Source: an uncultured Prevotellaceae bacterium (GTDB lineage Bacteria > Bacteroidota > Bacteroidia > Bacteroidales > Bacteroidaceae). From it: a stretch of DNA of 64,000 nt. Positions 37,586-45,540 of the stretch are shown piece by piece (within the stretch, counting starts at the first letter, position 1; each line of letters opens with the position of its first letter). The translations under genes and the position numbers were made by a program. The DNA lies in contig CACYKA010000004.1 of the NCBI GenBank assembly GCA_902774795.1, forward strand, positions 1 to 64,000, read 5' to 3'. The notes under the pieces were generated by a model that searched no databases, was not told the DNA's origin, and saw only the letters and a list, made by a program, of their open reading frames with translations.

Positions 37586-39367
37586 TTACTCTTCGCCTTT
37601 CTCCAGCTGTGCCTTCAGATTAGCGAGTGCATCGAAGTCACCGAGAGACTGTGATGCTGCAACGTTGTTGATTGTTGCCTCATCTTTCTTAGCTGTGGTA
37701 CGCTTAGCTGCGCGTGCCTTCTTCTCCTCAGCTTCTTTCTCTGGCTCGAATGTGCGAGAGTGAGAGAGGATGATGCGCTTAGAATCCTTAACAAATTCGA
37801 TTACCAGGAAGTCGAGTTCTTCACCCTTCTGTGCCTGTGTACCATCTTCCTTAACGAGATGCTTTGGAGTAGCAAAGCCTTCACCACCTTCGTTGAGAGT
37901 GATAACGGCACCCTTCTCCATAACTTCTGTAACAACACCTTTGTGGATAGAACCAGGAGTGTAGATTGTCTCGTATGTATCCCAAGGATTGTCCTCAAGC
38001 TGCTTGTGGCCGAGAGAGAGACGACGGTTCTCCTTGTCTATTTCAAGAACTACAACATCAATGTTCTCACCTACCTTTGTGAACTCAGATGGGTGCTTAA
38101 CCTTCTTTGTCCATGAGAGGTCTGAGATGTGAATAAGGCCGTCAACACCTTCTTCGAGTTCTACGAAGATGCCGAAGTTAGTGAAGTTACGTACCCTTGC
38201 TGTGTGCTTAGAACCAACAGGATACTTTTCCTCGATAGCAGCCCATGGATCTTCCTTGAGCTGACGGATGCCGAGAGACATCTTGCGCTCGTCGCGGTCG
38301 AGAGTGAGGATTTCAGCCTCTACCTCGTCACCAACATTCAGGAAGTCTTGTGCTGAACGCAGATGCTGGCTCCAAGACATTTCTGATACGTGGATAAGAC
38401 CTTCTACGCCAGGTGCTACTTCTACGAATGCACCGTAGTCAGCGATAACGACAACCTTACCCTTGATACGGTCACCAACCTTGATGTTTGGATCGAGTGC
38501 ATCCCATGGATGTGGAGTGAGCTGCTTGAGACCAAGTGCGATACGCTTCTTCTCGTCATCGAAGTCGAGAATAACAACCTTAATCTTCTGGTCAAGTTCT
38601 ACAACCTCATGTGGATCGCTTACGCGGCCCCAAGAGAGGTCTGTGATATGTATAAGACCGTCAACACCGCCCAGGTCAATGAATACACCGTAAGAAGTGA
38701 TGTTCTTAACAACGCCTTCATAAACCTGACCCTTCTCAAGCTTAGACATAATCTCAGCCTTCTGAGCTTCGAGCTCAGCCTCGATAAGTGCCTTGTGAGA
38801 AACGACAACGTTACGGAACTCCTGATTGATCTTAACAATCTTGAATTCCATTGTCTTGCCTACGAAAATATCGTAGTCGCGGATTGGATGTACATCAATC
38901 TGTGAGCCTGGCAGGAATGCTTCGATGCCGAAGACATCAACGATCATACCGCCCTTAGTGCGACACTTGATGTAACCCTGAACGATTTCCTCATTATTGA
39001 GGGCTTCGTTAACACGATCCCAGCTCTTTGACATGCGAGCCTTCTTGTGTGAAAGAACGAGCTGTCCTTTCTTGTCTTCTTGGGTGTCAACGTAAACTTC
39101 TACCTTGTCACCGACTTTCAGGTCAGGATTGTAACGGAACTCTGTAGCCGGTATGATACCGTCGCTCTTGTAACCGATGTTTACGATAACCTCTTTCTTG
39201 TCGATAGAGATTACGGTGCCTTCTGCTACCTGACCTTCAGACACCTTGTTGAGTGTTGCAGCGTAAGACTCTTCCTGAGCCTCCTTGCTGACGCTTGAAA
39301 TACTGCCATTCTCAAACTCTTCCCAGTTGAAATCGTCGAGTGGCTGTACATTTTTAAAGTTAGACAT
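37586..39367 (-). CDS. rpsA: 30S ribosomal protein S1
   Basis: S1 binds mRNA and helps place it on the 30S subunit. This matters in Bacteroidetes, where Shine-Dalgarno sites are weak. The protein of about 593 residues is a string of six S1 (OB-fold) repeats, for example GVVKNITSYGVFIDLGGVDG and KVVVIADYGAFVEVAPGVEG. The tail is acidic and basic in turn, ending LKAQLEKGEE. The start at 39367 (MSNFKNVQPLDDFNWEEF) is chosen over 39427 because the -7 element lies at 39424-39417 and the family starts this way. A near-perfect palindrome of 33 bases sits just upstream of the promoter. Confidence 0.95.
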   Translation of the reverse strand: MSNFKNVQPLDDFNWEEFENGSISSVSKEAQEESYAATLNKVSEGQVAEGTVISIDKKEVIVNIGYKSDGIIPATEFRYNPDLKVGDKVEVYVDTQEDKKGQLVLSHKKARMSKSWDRVNEALNNEEIVQGYIKCRTKGGMIVDVFGIEAFLPGSQIDVHPIRDYDIFVGKTMEFKIVKINQEFRNVVVSHKALIEAELEAQKAEIMSKLEKGQVYEGVVKNITSYGVFIDLGGVDGLIHITDLSWGRVSDPHEVVELDQKIKVVILDFDDEKKRIALGLKQLTPHPWDALDPNIKVGDRIKGKVVVIADYGAFVEVAPGVEGLIHVSEMSWSQHLRSAQDFLNVGDEVEAEILTLDRDERKMSLGIRQLKEDPWAAIEEKYPVGSKHTARVRNFTNFGIFVELEEGVDGLIHISDLSWTKKVKHPSEFTKVGENIDVVVLEIDKENRRLSLGHKQLEDNPWDTYETIYTPGSIHKGVVTEVMEKGAVITLNEGGEGFATPKHLVKEDGTQAQKGEELDFLVIEFVKDSKRIILSHSRTFEPEKEAEEKKARAAKRTTAKKDEATINNVAASQSLGDFDALANLKAQLEKGEE

Positions 39368-39416
39368 AATGTTAATTAAAATATTAATGCTAGCCCTGAA
39401 TTGGACAAAGCGACCG

Positions 39417-39424
39417 CAAAGATA
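39417..39424 (-). promoter_or_regulatory. -7 element of rpsA
   Basis: TATCTTTG on the minus strand, 50 bases before the chosen start. No TTTG is found at the -33 distance; instead the palindrome at 39434-39466 covers that region. Confidence 0.6.
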
Positions 39425-39433
39425 CAAAAAAAA

Positions 39434-39466
39434 TCACATACACACGCTACGCGCGTGCGTATGTGA
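39434..39466. promoter_or_regulatory. Palindrome of 33 bases upstream of the rpsA promoter
   Basis: TCACATAC and GTATGTGA are the outer arms and CACGC/GCGTG the inner arms, with one mismatch between them and a 5-base centre. Much of it alternates purine and pyrimidine (TACGCGCGTGCGTATGTG). It covers the expected -33 region, so it could be an operator or a structural element. Confidence 0.6.
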
Positions 39467-39486
39467 ACAATATTTATATTTTTTTA

Positions 39487-39568
39487 ACGGTAAACTGTAA
39501 ACGGTAAACTGTAAACGGTAAACTGTAAACCGCTAACCACTAACCGCTAACCGCTAACCACTAACCCT
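39487..39568. repeat. GTAAACG and CTAACCG phrase repeats
   Basis: Six units of about 9 bases (GGTAAACT / GTAAACGG) run directly into six or more 7-base units (CTAACCG / CTAACCA). They separate the rpsA upstream region from the end of mltG. Confidence 0.85.
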
Positions 39569-40593
39569 TATTTAATTCCCCTCTCATTAAGCGCATTTGC
39601 ATAGCGGCTTGCATTCTGTAGGTGCTCAGGGTATGTCTCGGCAAAGTTATGTGAGCCTGAGAAATCCTCTTTTGCACACATGTAGAGGTAATTATGATGC
39701 TCCAGGTTGAGTACTGCGTCAATGCCAGCCACGGAAGCTATGCGTATTGGACCTGGAGGCAGTCCCGTAGTATAATAAGTATTATATGGGGAAGGGTAGG
39801 AGAGCATATTGTGATATATGCGCTTCAGGGAAAAGTCCTGCAATGCAAATTTCACCGTAGGATCAGCCTGTAGGGGCATGTCTGTCATCAGACGATTATA
39901 GTACATTCCTGCTACAGTAGGCTTTTCCGGAACATAGTTGGTCTCTTCGTCAACGATGCTGGCAAGCGTCTGCACCTGTATTGGGGTGAGTTCCAAAGCC
40001 TTGGCCTTTGCCAGACGTTCTTTGTTCCAGAATTTCTTATGCTCCTCACTCATATTCTCCAGCAGTTTCTTTGGACTGACATTCCAATACATCTCAAAGG
40101 TGTATGGAAGGAAGAGAGCTATGACGGTGCATGTGTCGATATCTTTTCCAAGGAATTTCAGGGAGTCGTTGTTATTGAGGTAGTCCAGCAGGTCTTCTTT
40201 CTCCATCATCAGATTCTTTGTGATGGTTTCTGCCAGTCTCTCCCTTGTCCTTACTTCCGGAACAACGATATTAATCGGAGTCTGGTTGCCGTTTCTCATG
40301 TTGCGAAACAGCGTAAAGGCGTTGGTGCTGGGTGTTATTGCATAGCGTCCCTGACGTATGTTGTTAACATAGTCGGTATGACGTGCCATTGTCATGACGG
40401 CTGTTGCACCGAAGTCATGACAGTGCTCTTCTATCTTCTTGAAAAGCGAGTCTGGGGTGTCGTTATTGTCAATGTACAGATATACAGTCTTGTTCTGTTT
40501 GCTGATTGGAGCAAAGAGATAGAAGGCGCAGATGCCCAGAATGATAATGAGCAGGACAGCAATACCTGTATAGTATAACTTTTTACTCTTCAT
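39568..40593 (-). CDS. mltG: Endolytic transglycosylase MltG
   Basis: MltG (YceG) is an inner-membrane lytic transglycosylase that cuts nascent glycan strands and sets their length. The protein of about 341 residues has one N-terminal transmembrane helix (YTGIAVLLIIILGICAFYLF), a LysM-like segment and the YceG catalytic domain. The catalytic Glu is in ASIVDEETN (near residue 220), followed by GMYYNRL and YNTYYTTGLPPGPI. The start at 40593 is preferred: upstream residues would only be readings inside the response-regulator gene. It overlaps that gene by 11 bases, so the two are probably translated from one message. Confidence 0.92.
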   Translation of the reverse strand: MKSKKLYYTGIAVLLIIILGICAFYLFAPISKQNKTVYLYIDNNDTPDSLFKKIEEHCHDFGATAVMTMARHTDYVNNIRQGRYAITPSTNAFTLFRNMRNGNQTPINIVVPEVRTRERLAETITKNLMMEKEDLLDYLNNNDSLKFLGKDIDTCTVIALFLPYTFEMYWNVSPKKLLENMSEEHKKFWNKERLAKAKALELTPIQVQTLASIVDEETNYVPEKPTVAGMYYNRLMTDMPLQADPTVKFALQDFSLKRIYHNMLSYPSPYNTYYTTGLPPGPIRIASVAGIDAVLNLEHHNYLYMCAKEDFSGSHNFAETYPEHLQNASRYANALNERGIK

Positions 40594-41308
40594 CGGGTTC
40601 CAGATTGTCAATGTCGAGGATGTGGAGCTGGAAAGCGCGGGATACCAGGCGTACAGCATTTACGCTGTAGTCCCTGTGTCCGTCAGGGAACAGTTTGTTT
40701 ACCAGTTCTGCCTGACGTTTCTCGAGGCTCTTGACTCCGAAGGGCATTCCTTTGAGTGTAGCAATCTGGTCTTTTGTATATCCCAGTGCCAAATGTCTGA
40801 GGAATCTCTCGTCATATTCGTCAATGTCATAATCAACGATGGCTTCCATCTTCATTATGCTTCTGTTGACGCTCTCGCGGAAGGTATCAACTATCTGTTC
40901 CATAATAGGCTCATTGAAGACATATTTCTTGCCCGCCATCACATTTGTGATGTCTATGCGTGTCAGCATTTCGCCTGTCTTGAGTATTATGCCGTCAGCA
41001 CCGGCGTCAAGTACATCGATCCACAGTTTCTCGTTTAATACCTCACCTGTGAATACTAGTATCTTTATGTCTTTATGTTCAGCCTTGGTGTTACGGCACA
41101 GTTCTACACCGATTGTTGTAGAACCCTGCAGTCCTAAGTCCATCAAAACCAGGTCAGGTTGTGCGGTACGCATCAGTTTCAGATACTCACCTTCAGTAGA
41201 TGCAGTGCCTATCACCTCTGCCTCCGGCACCTGTGCCTTTAGAAGTCCTTCTGTTCCTTTCAGTTCCAGTGGTACGTCTTCTACAATGACAACCTTGAAT
41301 TTTTCCAT
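40583..41308 (-). CDS. Response regulator with a C-terminal helix-turn-helix
   Basis: A 241-residue two-component response regulator. The receiver domain has the acidic pocket in VVIVEDVPLE, the phospho-acceptor Asp in DLVLMDLGL (near residue 57), Thr in ILVFTGEV and Lys in GIILKTGE. The C-terminal part (LRHLALGYTKDQIATLKG ... SLEKRQAELVNKLF) looks like a LuxR-type DNA-binding helix-turn-helix. No histidine kinase is nearby, so it is an orphan. Overlap with mltG suggests a link to cell-wall control, which is inference. Confidence 0.82.
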   Translation of the reverse strand: MEKFKVVIVEDVPLELKGTEGLLKAQVPEAEVIGTASTEGEYLKLMRTAQPDLVLMDLGLQGSTTIGVELCRNTKAEHKDIKILVFTGEVLNEKLWIDVLDAGADGIILKTGEMLTRIDITNVMAGKKYVFNEPIMEQIVDTFRESVNRSIMKMEAIVDYDIDEYDERFLRHLALGYTKDQIATLKGMPFGVKSLEKRQAELVNKLFPDGHRDYSVNAVRLVSRAFQLHILDIDNLEPDEE

Positions 41309-41331
41309 ATAAAGATATTAAATTAATTTAC

Positions 41332-41412
41332 CTTTAATCTCTAAACTTTAATCTCTAAACTTTAATCTCTAACCGCTAACCTCTAACCGCTAACCTCAAA
41401 CCTCTAACCGCT
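41332..41412. repeat. CTAAACTTTAATCT and CTAACCG phrase repeats
   Basis: Two to three 14-base units change into seven or more CTAACCG-like units that lead into the dispersed element. They lie upstream of the response-regulator gene. Confidence 0.8.
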
Positions 41413-41415
41413 AAC

Positions 41416-41464
41416 CGCTCGCTCGGCTGTGCCGCTTTTACAAAGGCTTTAGCCGACTAAAAGA
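41416..41464 (-). repeat. Dispersed element of about 46 bases, copy 3
   Basis: Read on the minus strand it matches the copy at 8877-8922 closely and the one at 3915-3960 slightly less well. Arms TCGGCT and AGCCGA are complementary and could close a hairpin. CTAACCG repeats flank it as they do copy 1. Confidence 0.75.
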
Positions 41465-41480
41465 ACCTTTTATATATATA

Positions 41481-41527
41481 AATAAAAAAGTCGCATGCGT
41501 TTTAACATTGCTGTTATAAACGAATGC
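41481..41527 (-). terminator. Intrinsic terminator of the rpmB operon
   Basis: GCAT-CGTTT-AACA pairs with TGTT-AAACG-ATGC with small interruptions around a 4-base loop, followed on the minus strand by a T run. It lies just past the DUF4295 gene. Confidence 0.75.
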
Positions 41528-41558
41528 AACTTTGATAAGATTTTATCTTAAGGTTTTC

Positions 41559-41714
41559 TTATTTGAAGAAAGCCTGAACGTCTTCATTGCGAACCATCTG
41601 TTCGTCAAAGATGTAAGCACCAGTCTTAGGGCTCTTGACCATCTTTATAACTTTGCTATATGCACGACCATCCGTAGAACCTTCGTGGAGGGTAGCGACC
41701 GCTTTCTTTGCCAT
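41559..41714 (-). CDS. DUF4295 small ribosome-linked protein
   Basis: A 51-residue basic protein starting MAKKAVATLHEGSTDG, with the family segment KMVKSPKTGAY, ending FFK. It is recognised as DUF4295, a Bacteroidetes-specific family encoded after rpmG. It lies 10 bases downstream of rpmG here and is followed by the terminator at 41481. The conserved company of two ribosomal protein genes suggests a ribosomal role. Confidence 0.9.
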   Translation of the reverse strand: MAKKAVATLHEGSTDGRAYSKVIKMVKSPKTGAYIFDEQMVRNEDVQAFFK

Positions 41715-41724
41715 AGTCTAATTA

Positions 41725-41916
41725 TTACTTTATTTCCTTGTGAAGAGTCATCTTCTTCAGGATTGGGTTATACTTCATGAGTTCCAGACGCTCTGGAGTG
41801 TTCTTACGATTCTTGGTTGTAATATAACGGCTTGTGCCTGGCATGCCGCTATTTTTAATCTCGGTGCATTCGAGGATTACCTGAACGCGATTACCTTTTG
41901 CTTTCTTTGATGCCAT
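41725..41916 (-). CDS. rpmG: 50S ribosomal protein L33
   Basis: A 63-residue L33 ([17 protein letters not shown] ... [16 protein letters not shown]). Only one cysteine is present, so this is the zinc-free (C-minus) form. It is the middle gene of rpmB-rpmG-DUF4295, 45 bases after rpmB. Confidence 0.96.
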   Translation of the reverse strand: MASKKAKGNRVQVILECTEIKNSGMPGTSRYITTKNRKNTPERLELMKYNPILKKMTLHKEIK

Positions 41917-41961
41917 AACTGTTATTCTCTTCTTTTAGATACTTGGAGCACTTGCCTTGAG

Positions 41962-42225
41962 TTACTCACCAATAACTTTAATATCCTTCCAATCTACATA
42001 GCCATTCTTAACGGCCTGCTTGAGTGCTGCATCAAGACCTACCTTGTTAATCAAGCGAAGACCTGCAGCTGAAATCTTGAGGCTGATCCAGCATTCCTCC
42101 TCTACATAGTAGAACTTCTTGCTGAAGAGGTTCACGTCAAAGGTACGCTTTGTGCGATGCTTTGAGTGAGATACGTTGTTGCCGATCATTGCCTTTTTAC
42201 CTGTAATTTGACAAATTTTAGACAT
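41962..42225 (-). CDS. rpmB: 50S ribosomal protein L28
   Basis: An 87-residue L28 starting [20 protein letters not shown]. It is first in the operon, with a TACCTTTG promoter element 54 bases upstream. The four-cysteine zinc site of some L28 proteins is absent. Confidence 0.96.
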   Translation of the reverse strand: MSKICQITGKKAMIGNNVSHSKHRTKRTFDVNLFSKKFYYVEEECWISLKISAAGLRLINKVGLDAALKQAVKNGYVDWKDIKVIGE

Positions 42226-42278
42226 TTCAGTATTCTGTTTTTAGTACGTTTTTAATGCTACTTATTCCAAACAGTGTG

Positions 42279-42286
42279 CAAAGGTA
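42279..42286 (-). promoter_or_regulatory. -7 element of the rpmB operon
   Basis: TACCTTTG followed by GCACACTG on the minus strand; no matching TTTG box was seen upstream. Confidence 0.6.
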
Positions 42287-42398
42287 CAAAAAAAGTTTAA
42301 GATAATCATACTATGTATCTTTGGTGGTATCTGATTTTAAGATTTTTTAAGCATTCGGGTTGATAAAAATAAATTTTTCCTTTTTTTTCGATACAGAA

Positions 42399-42430
42399 TT
42401 TGTTTATGTCAATAAATTGTTTTACCTTTG
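42399..42430 (+). promoter_or_regulatory. Promoter of the tRNA-Thr/tRNA-Gly unit
   Basis: TTTG (42399-42402), 20 bases, TACCTTTG (42423-42430), 36 bases before tRNA-Thr. Confidence 0.75.
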
Positions 42431-42465
42431 CAGTCGCATTTCAGAAAAATGATTTGCTTACGTGT

Positions 42466-42538
<73 letters not shown>

Positions 42539-42541
42539 CTG

Positions 42542-42576
42542 AAGGTCGGACTCTTAGGGGTTTGACCTTTTTTATT
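42542..42576 (+). terminator. Weak terminator between two tRNA genes
   Basis: AAGGTC (42542-42547) pairs with GACCTT (42564-42569) and a T run follows. It lies between tRNA-Thr and tRNA-Gly, so it may only partly stop transcription. Confidence 0.5.
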
Positions 42577-42579
42577 TAG

Positions 42580-42652
42580 GCGGTAATAGCTCAGTTGGTA
42601 GAGCAGCGGCTTCCCAAGCCGCAGGTCACGGGTTCGAGCCCCGCTTACCGCT
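42580..42652 (+). tRNA. tRNA-Gly (anticodon CCC)
   Basis: A 73-base cloverleaf with acceptor stem GCGGTAA/TTACCGC, anticodon stem GCGGC/GCCGC with loop TTCCCAA, and T loop TTCGAGC. The discriminator is T. nhaD starts 27 bases later and may be transcribed with it. Confidence 0.95.
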
Positions 42653-42679
42653 CAAGCATCTCCTAGGTAAAGGAAAAGT

Positions 42680-44050
42680 ATGTCAATTGTCATTGCATTA
42701 ATACTTATCGTCAGTTTGTTCTTCATTGCCACAGAGCAGTGGACAAATATTAATAAGGCTGCCGTTGCAGTCTTTGCCTGTACCTTGGGATGGGTTCTCT
42801 ATATCAGTTTTGGAGCCGATTTCGTAGGTGTTCGTCATTTACAGGATTATCAGACATATCTTAACGGCATACAGTCAAACAGCGTTGCCGTCAAGGAATA
42901 TATAGCCAAAAATGTATTTCTGCCGTATGTGGCGTATGCTGCCGAGGTGGCACTTTTCCTTCTTGCCACCATGAGCATTGTGAACATTCTCCATACCAAC
43001 GGATGTTTCGATTTCCTTACATTATGGATAAGGACGCATAACAGCAGAAGTCTTCTGTGGAAGCTTACTGCATTCTCATTCTTCATGTCAGCCAATCTCG
43101 ATAATGTCTCCACTATCGTCCTGATGCTGACGGTAACGAATATAGTGCTGCCGCGAACCAGGGACAGGATGCTTTACGGGTCCATGGTGCTGATAGCAGT
43201 CATCTTCGGAGGAGCTATGACAGTTATCGGTGACCCTACTGGTCTTGTCTTGTGGAATAGAGGTCTGATAACGGCAACAGGCTATTCTATGTCCATGGCA
43301 CTGCCGTGTCTGTTGGCATGGATAATACCAACGGCATTAGTCAGCATACGTCTGCCGGAAAAGATAGAGATAGAGCATCCTCGTATGCCTTACAGGGGCG
43401 ATGATACCAATATGCGTTTCTGGCAGAGAGGCATCATGTTTATTGTTGCTATTGGCGGACTGTGGTTCATACCGTCATTCACGTCAATAACAAAGCTTCC
43501 TCCGTTCCTAGGAGCATTCTGCGTATTGAGTCTGCTGTGGATAGTCAACGAGATATTCAATCATACGCTGTTCTCTGTAACACGTCGTTTCCGTGTTGAT
43601 GATACACCGCAGAGAATGCTTTACAATACCGTACAGCAGATATTATATATAGTAGGTGTAATACTTGCAGTCGGTGTGGTTATTGAGACTGGAGCCATAT
43701 CATGGTTCTCAGAGCGTATAGACAGCATTATCGGAAATATCTGGATTATCGGTGTGATAACTGGTCTTATATCGACCGTGCTTGACAGTTTCGCTTCATG
43801 TATCACAATGGTGTCACTCCATGATGTGTCAACGGTGGATGCTTATTATACTGTTGACGGTGCATACTGGAAGGTACTCTCTTATGCTACCTCCGTAGGC
43901 GGTAGCATCCTTGCCTTCGGCAGTATCAGCGGCGTGGTATTCATGCAGCGTCAGGGAGTCAGCTTGTCATGGTACTTCAAGCACGTTACACCATTGGCTC
44001 TTACAGGAGGTATCATCGGTTTCATAGTATTGTGTCTGGAACTGGTATGA
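42680..44050 (+). CDS. nhaD: Sodium/proton antiporter NhaD
   Basis: A 456-residue inner-membrane antiporter of the NhaD/ArsB-like ion transporter superfamily, which exports sodium ions in exchange for protons. About a dozen transmembrane segments are visible. Typical segments are SANLDNVSTIVLMLTVTN (near residue 140), VIGDPTGLVLWNRG (near residue 190) and the pseudo-repeat DSFASCITMVSLHDV near residue 375. The stop overlaps the next start as ATGA. It follows tRNA-Gly closely with no promoter of its own seen. Confidence 0.9.
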   Translation: MSIVIALILIVSLFFIATEQWTNINKAAVAVFACTLGWVLYISFGADFVGVRHLQDYQTYLNGIQSNSVAVKEYIAKNVFLPYVAYAAEVALFLLATMSIVNILHTNGCFDFLTLWIRTHNSRSLLWKLTAFSFFMSANLDNVSTIVLMLTVTNIVLPRTRDRMLYGSMVLIAVIFGGAMTVIGDPTGLVLWNRGLITATGYSMSMALPCLLAWIIPTALVSIRLPEKIEIEHPRMPYRGDDTNMRFWQRGIMFIVAIGGLWFIPSFTSITKLPPFLGAFCVLSLLWIVNEIFNHTLFSVTRRFRVDDTPQRMLYNTVQQILYIVGVILAVGVVIETGAISWFSERIDSIIGNIWIIGVITGLISTVLDSFASCITMVSLHDVSTVDAYYTVDGAYWKVLSYATSVGGSILAFGSISGVVFMQRQGVSLSWYFKHVTPLALTGGIIGFIVLCLELV

Positions 44051-44910
44051 AACTCACTTTCTTAGGAACGGGAACATCCATTGGCGTACCTGCAATAGGG
44101 TGCCAGTGTGAGGTGTGCCGCAGTACCGACCCTCGTGACAAGCGTCTCAGGGCCTCTGCACTGTTGGAAACAGACAAAGGGCTTCGCGTACTTATCGACT
44201 GCGGACCGGATCTGCGCCAGCAGATTATGAACCGTTTCGGTATTCTTGATGCCGTTCTTATTACCCACTCACACTATGACCATGTTGGCGGTGCTGACGA
44301 TTTGCGTCCCTTTGCGTGGTTTGGAGATGTCAATGTCTATGCCTCGTATGATGTTATAGAGACCTTGCATACTACAATGCCCTATTGCTTCAGGAAACAG
44401 TTGTATCCAGGAGTGCCTCATCTGAAGTTGCATGAAGCAAAGCCTGGCGTTCCAATTTATGTCTCTCGTAAGAATGATATTGTGGTTAATTTCCCAGGCA
44501 GTGGTGCTACATTAGAGGGAGTGATGCATAAGGAGGGGCGTACTGAGGTTATTCCGAAGGTTGATGAAGTATTGGAGATAATCCCCCTCACCGTTATGCA
44601 TGGTGCGCTCCCCATTCTAGGTTATCGTATCGGCAACCTGGCATATATCACGGATATGAAGAGCATTCCGGCAGAGAGCCTTCCACTTTTGGAAGGAGTA
44701 CAAGTCCTTGTTGTCAATGCCCTGCGTTTTGAGAAAGAGCATCACAGTCATCAGCTTGTAGATGACGCCATTCGCTTTGCCCGTGAGATTGGGGCAGGGG
44801 AGACGTATTTCACGCACCTTACCCACGACATCGGCACCCATGACATTGCCAATTCACACCTCCCCGCAGGCTTCCATTTCGCCTACGATGGACAAGAAGT
44901 GAGATGTTAG
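44047..44910 (+). CDS. Metallo-beta-lactamase fold hydrolase, PhnP-like
   Basis: A 287-residue cytoplasmic hydrolase starting MKLTFLGTGTSIGVPAIGC. The metal-binding motif is THSHYDHVGGADDLR (near residue 77), followed by VMHGALPILGYRIG and a C-terminal FTHLTHDIGTHD. It resembles the PhnP/ElaC-like phosphodiesterases, and the CxC pair after the first strand (CQCEVC) matches the PhnP-type structural zinc site. The start at 44047 is chosen because it overlaps the nhaD stop by four bases and matches the family. Substrate is unknown; no phosphonate genes are nearby. Confidence 0.88.
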   Translation: MKLTFLGTGTSIGVPAIGCQCEVCRSTDPRDKRLRASALLETDKGLRVLIDCGPDLRQQIMNRFGILDAVLITHSHYDHVGGADDLRPFAWFGDVNVYASYDVIETLHTTMPYCFRKQLYPGVPHLKLHEAKPGVPIYVSRKNDIVVNFPGSGATLEGVMHKEGRTEVIPKVDEVLEIIPLTVMHGALPILGYRIGNLAYITDMKSIPAESLPLLEGVQVLVVNALRFEKEHHSHQLVDDAIRFAREIGAGETYFTHLTHDIGTHDIANSHLPAGFHFAYDGQEVRC

Positions 44911-44961
44911 ATGTATGATGTTTTTGTCCCGCAGAAAGCGCGGAAAGCGCTGATATTTTTA

Positions 44962-45389
44962 GTTAAAAAAAACAAGAAAAACACCCATATCAGTATGTAA
45001 GTGCTTTCAGCTCTTTTACGATGCAAGGCATATATTTTTACTCGTAAGCAAGCTTCCAGATAAAAATATCTACCTTACATCTTAGTCTCTTGCAGAGACC
45101 TGACATACTGACATGGGCAAATACACCAGTTTCTTTGAAACTTCAAAAACTGTTTGTCTCTTAATCCATTAATCTGTCAAAGCCAGTCTGACTGTGACCT
45201 CGGTTTTTCAGGTTTGGTACAAACCGATGTTTTTGCCTGCTGATGTCATAACCTGACGCAGGCAGGTGGAGGAATTCAAGTGATATAGACTTGGAAGCTT
45301 GTTTACATAGGCAATAGCACTTGAATCCTTCCTAGAGTCTGTTAAGACTTATTACATTAGCAGGTGTTTTTCTTGTTTTTGTCTTTAAC
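44962..45389. ncRNA. Candidate large structured RNA of about 428 bases
   Basis: The stretch has no reading frame but dense complementarity. A terminal stem is formed by 44968-44985 with 45363-45380 (18 perfect pairs), extended by GTTAAA/TTTAAC outside a 3-base bulge. Inside are these pairings: 44986-44998 with 45103-45115; 45085-45089 with 45095-45099; 45128-45133 with 45137-45142; 45176-45187 with 45191-45198; 45211-45215 with 45221-45225; 45235-45248 with 45254-45263; 45274-45282 with 45318-45326; 45336-45340 with 45345-45349. The loop of the first large hairpin (45044-45058) is complementary over 15 bases to the loop of the seventh (45292-45306), implying a pseudoknot or kissing contact. 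No promoter was identified, so the strand is uncertain. Not recognised as RNase P RNA, tmRNA, SRP RNA or a group I/II intron. A non-autonomous transposon is the alternative. Confidence 0.6.
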
Positions 45390-45403
45390 ACTCAAGGAAG
45401 GTA

Positions 45404-45522
45404 GTAGCAAGGTCGTTCGGCCGTCGTAGCAAGGTCGTAGATAGGGCGGCGGACGGACAGCCACGAAACGGCGTATTGAGGTCATCGAAACGCCGTATCA
45501 AGGGTCACGAAACGGCGTATCG
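45404..45522. repeat. Tandem and palindromic repeats of about 22 bases
   Basis: GTAGCAAGGTCGT occurs twice (45404 and 45426). Three units of 21-23 bases follow, based on CGAAACGGCGTAT (45462, 45483 and 45506). The middle unit carries GCC instead of GGC, so ACGGCGT and ACGCCGT can pair as alternative hairpins. Confidence 0.75.
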
Positions 45523-45540
45523 TAAAAAGTGTTATTTTTT

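Noticed and set aside
44962-45389. RNase P RNA, tmRNA or group II intron
   Set aside because: No tRNA-like 3' end, no conserved RNase P core sequence and no intron domain V or reverse transcriptase could be found.
45462-45522. Possible CRISPR array
   Set aside because: Only three units of 21-23 bases with almost no sequence between them, and no cas genes nearby.
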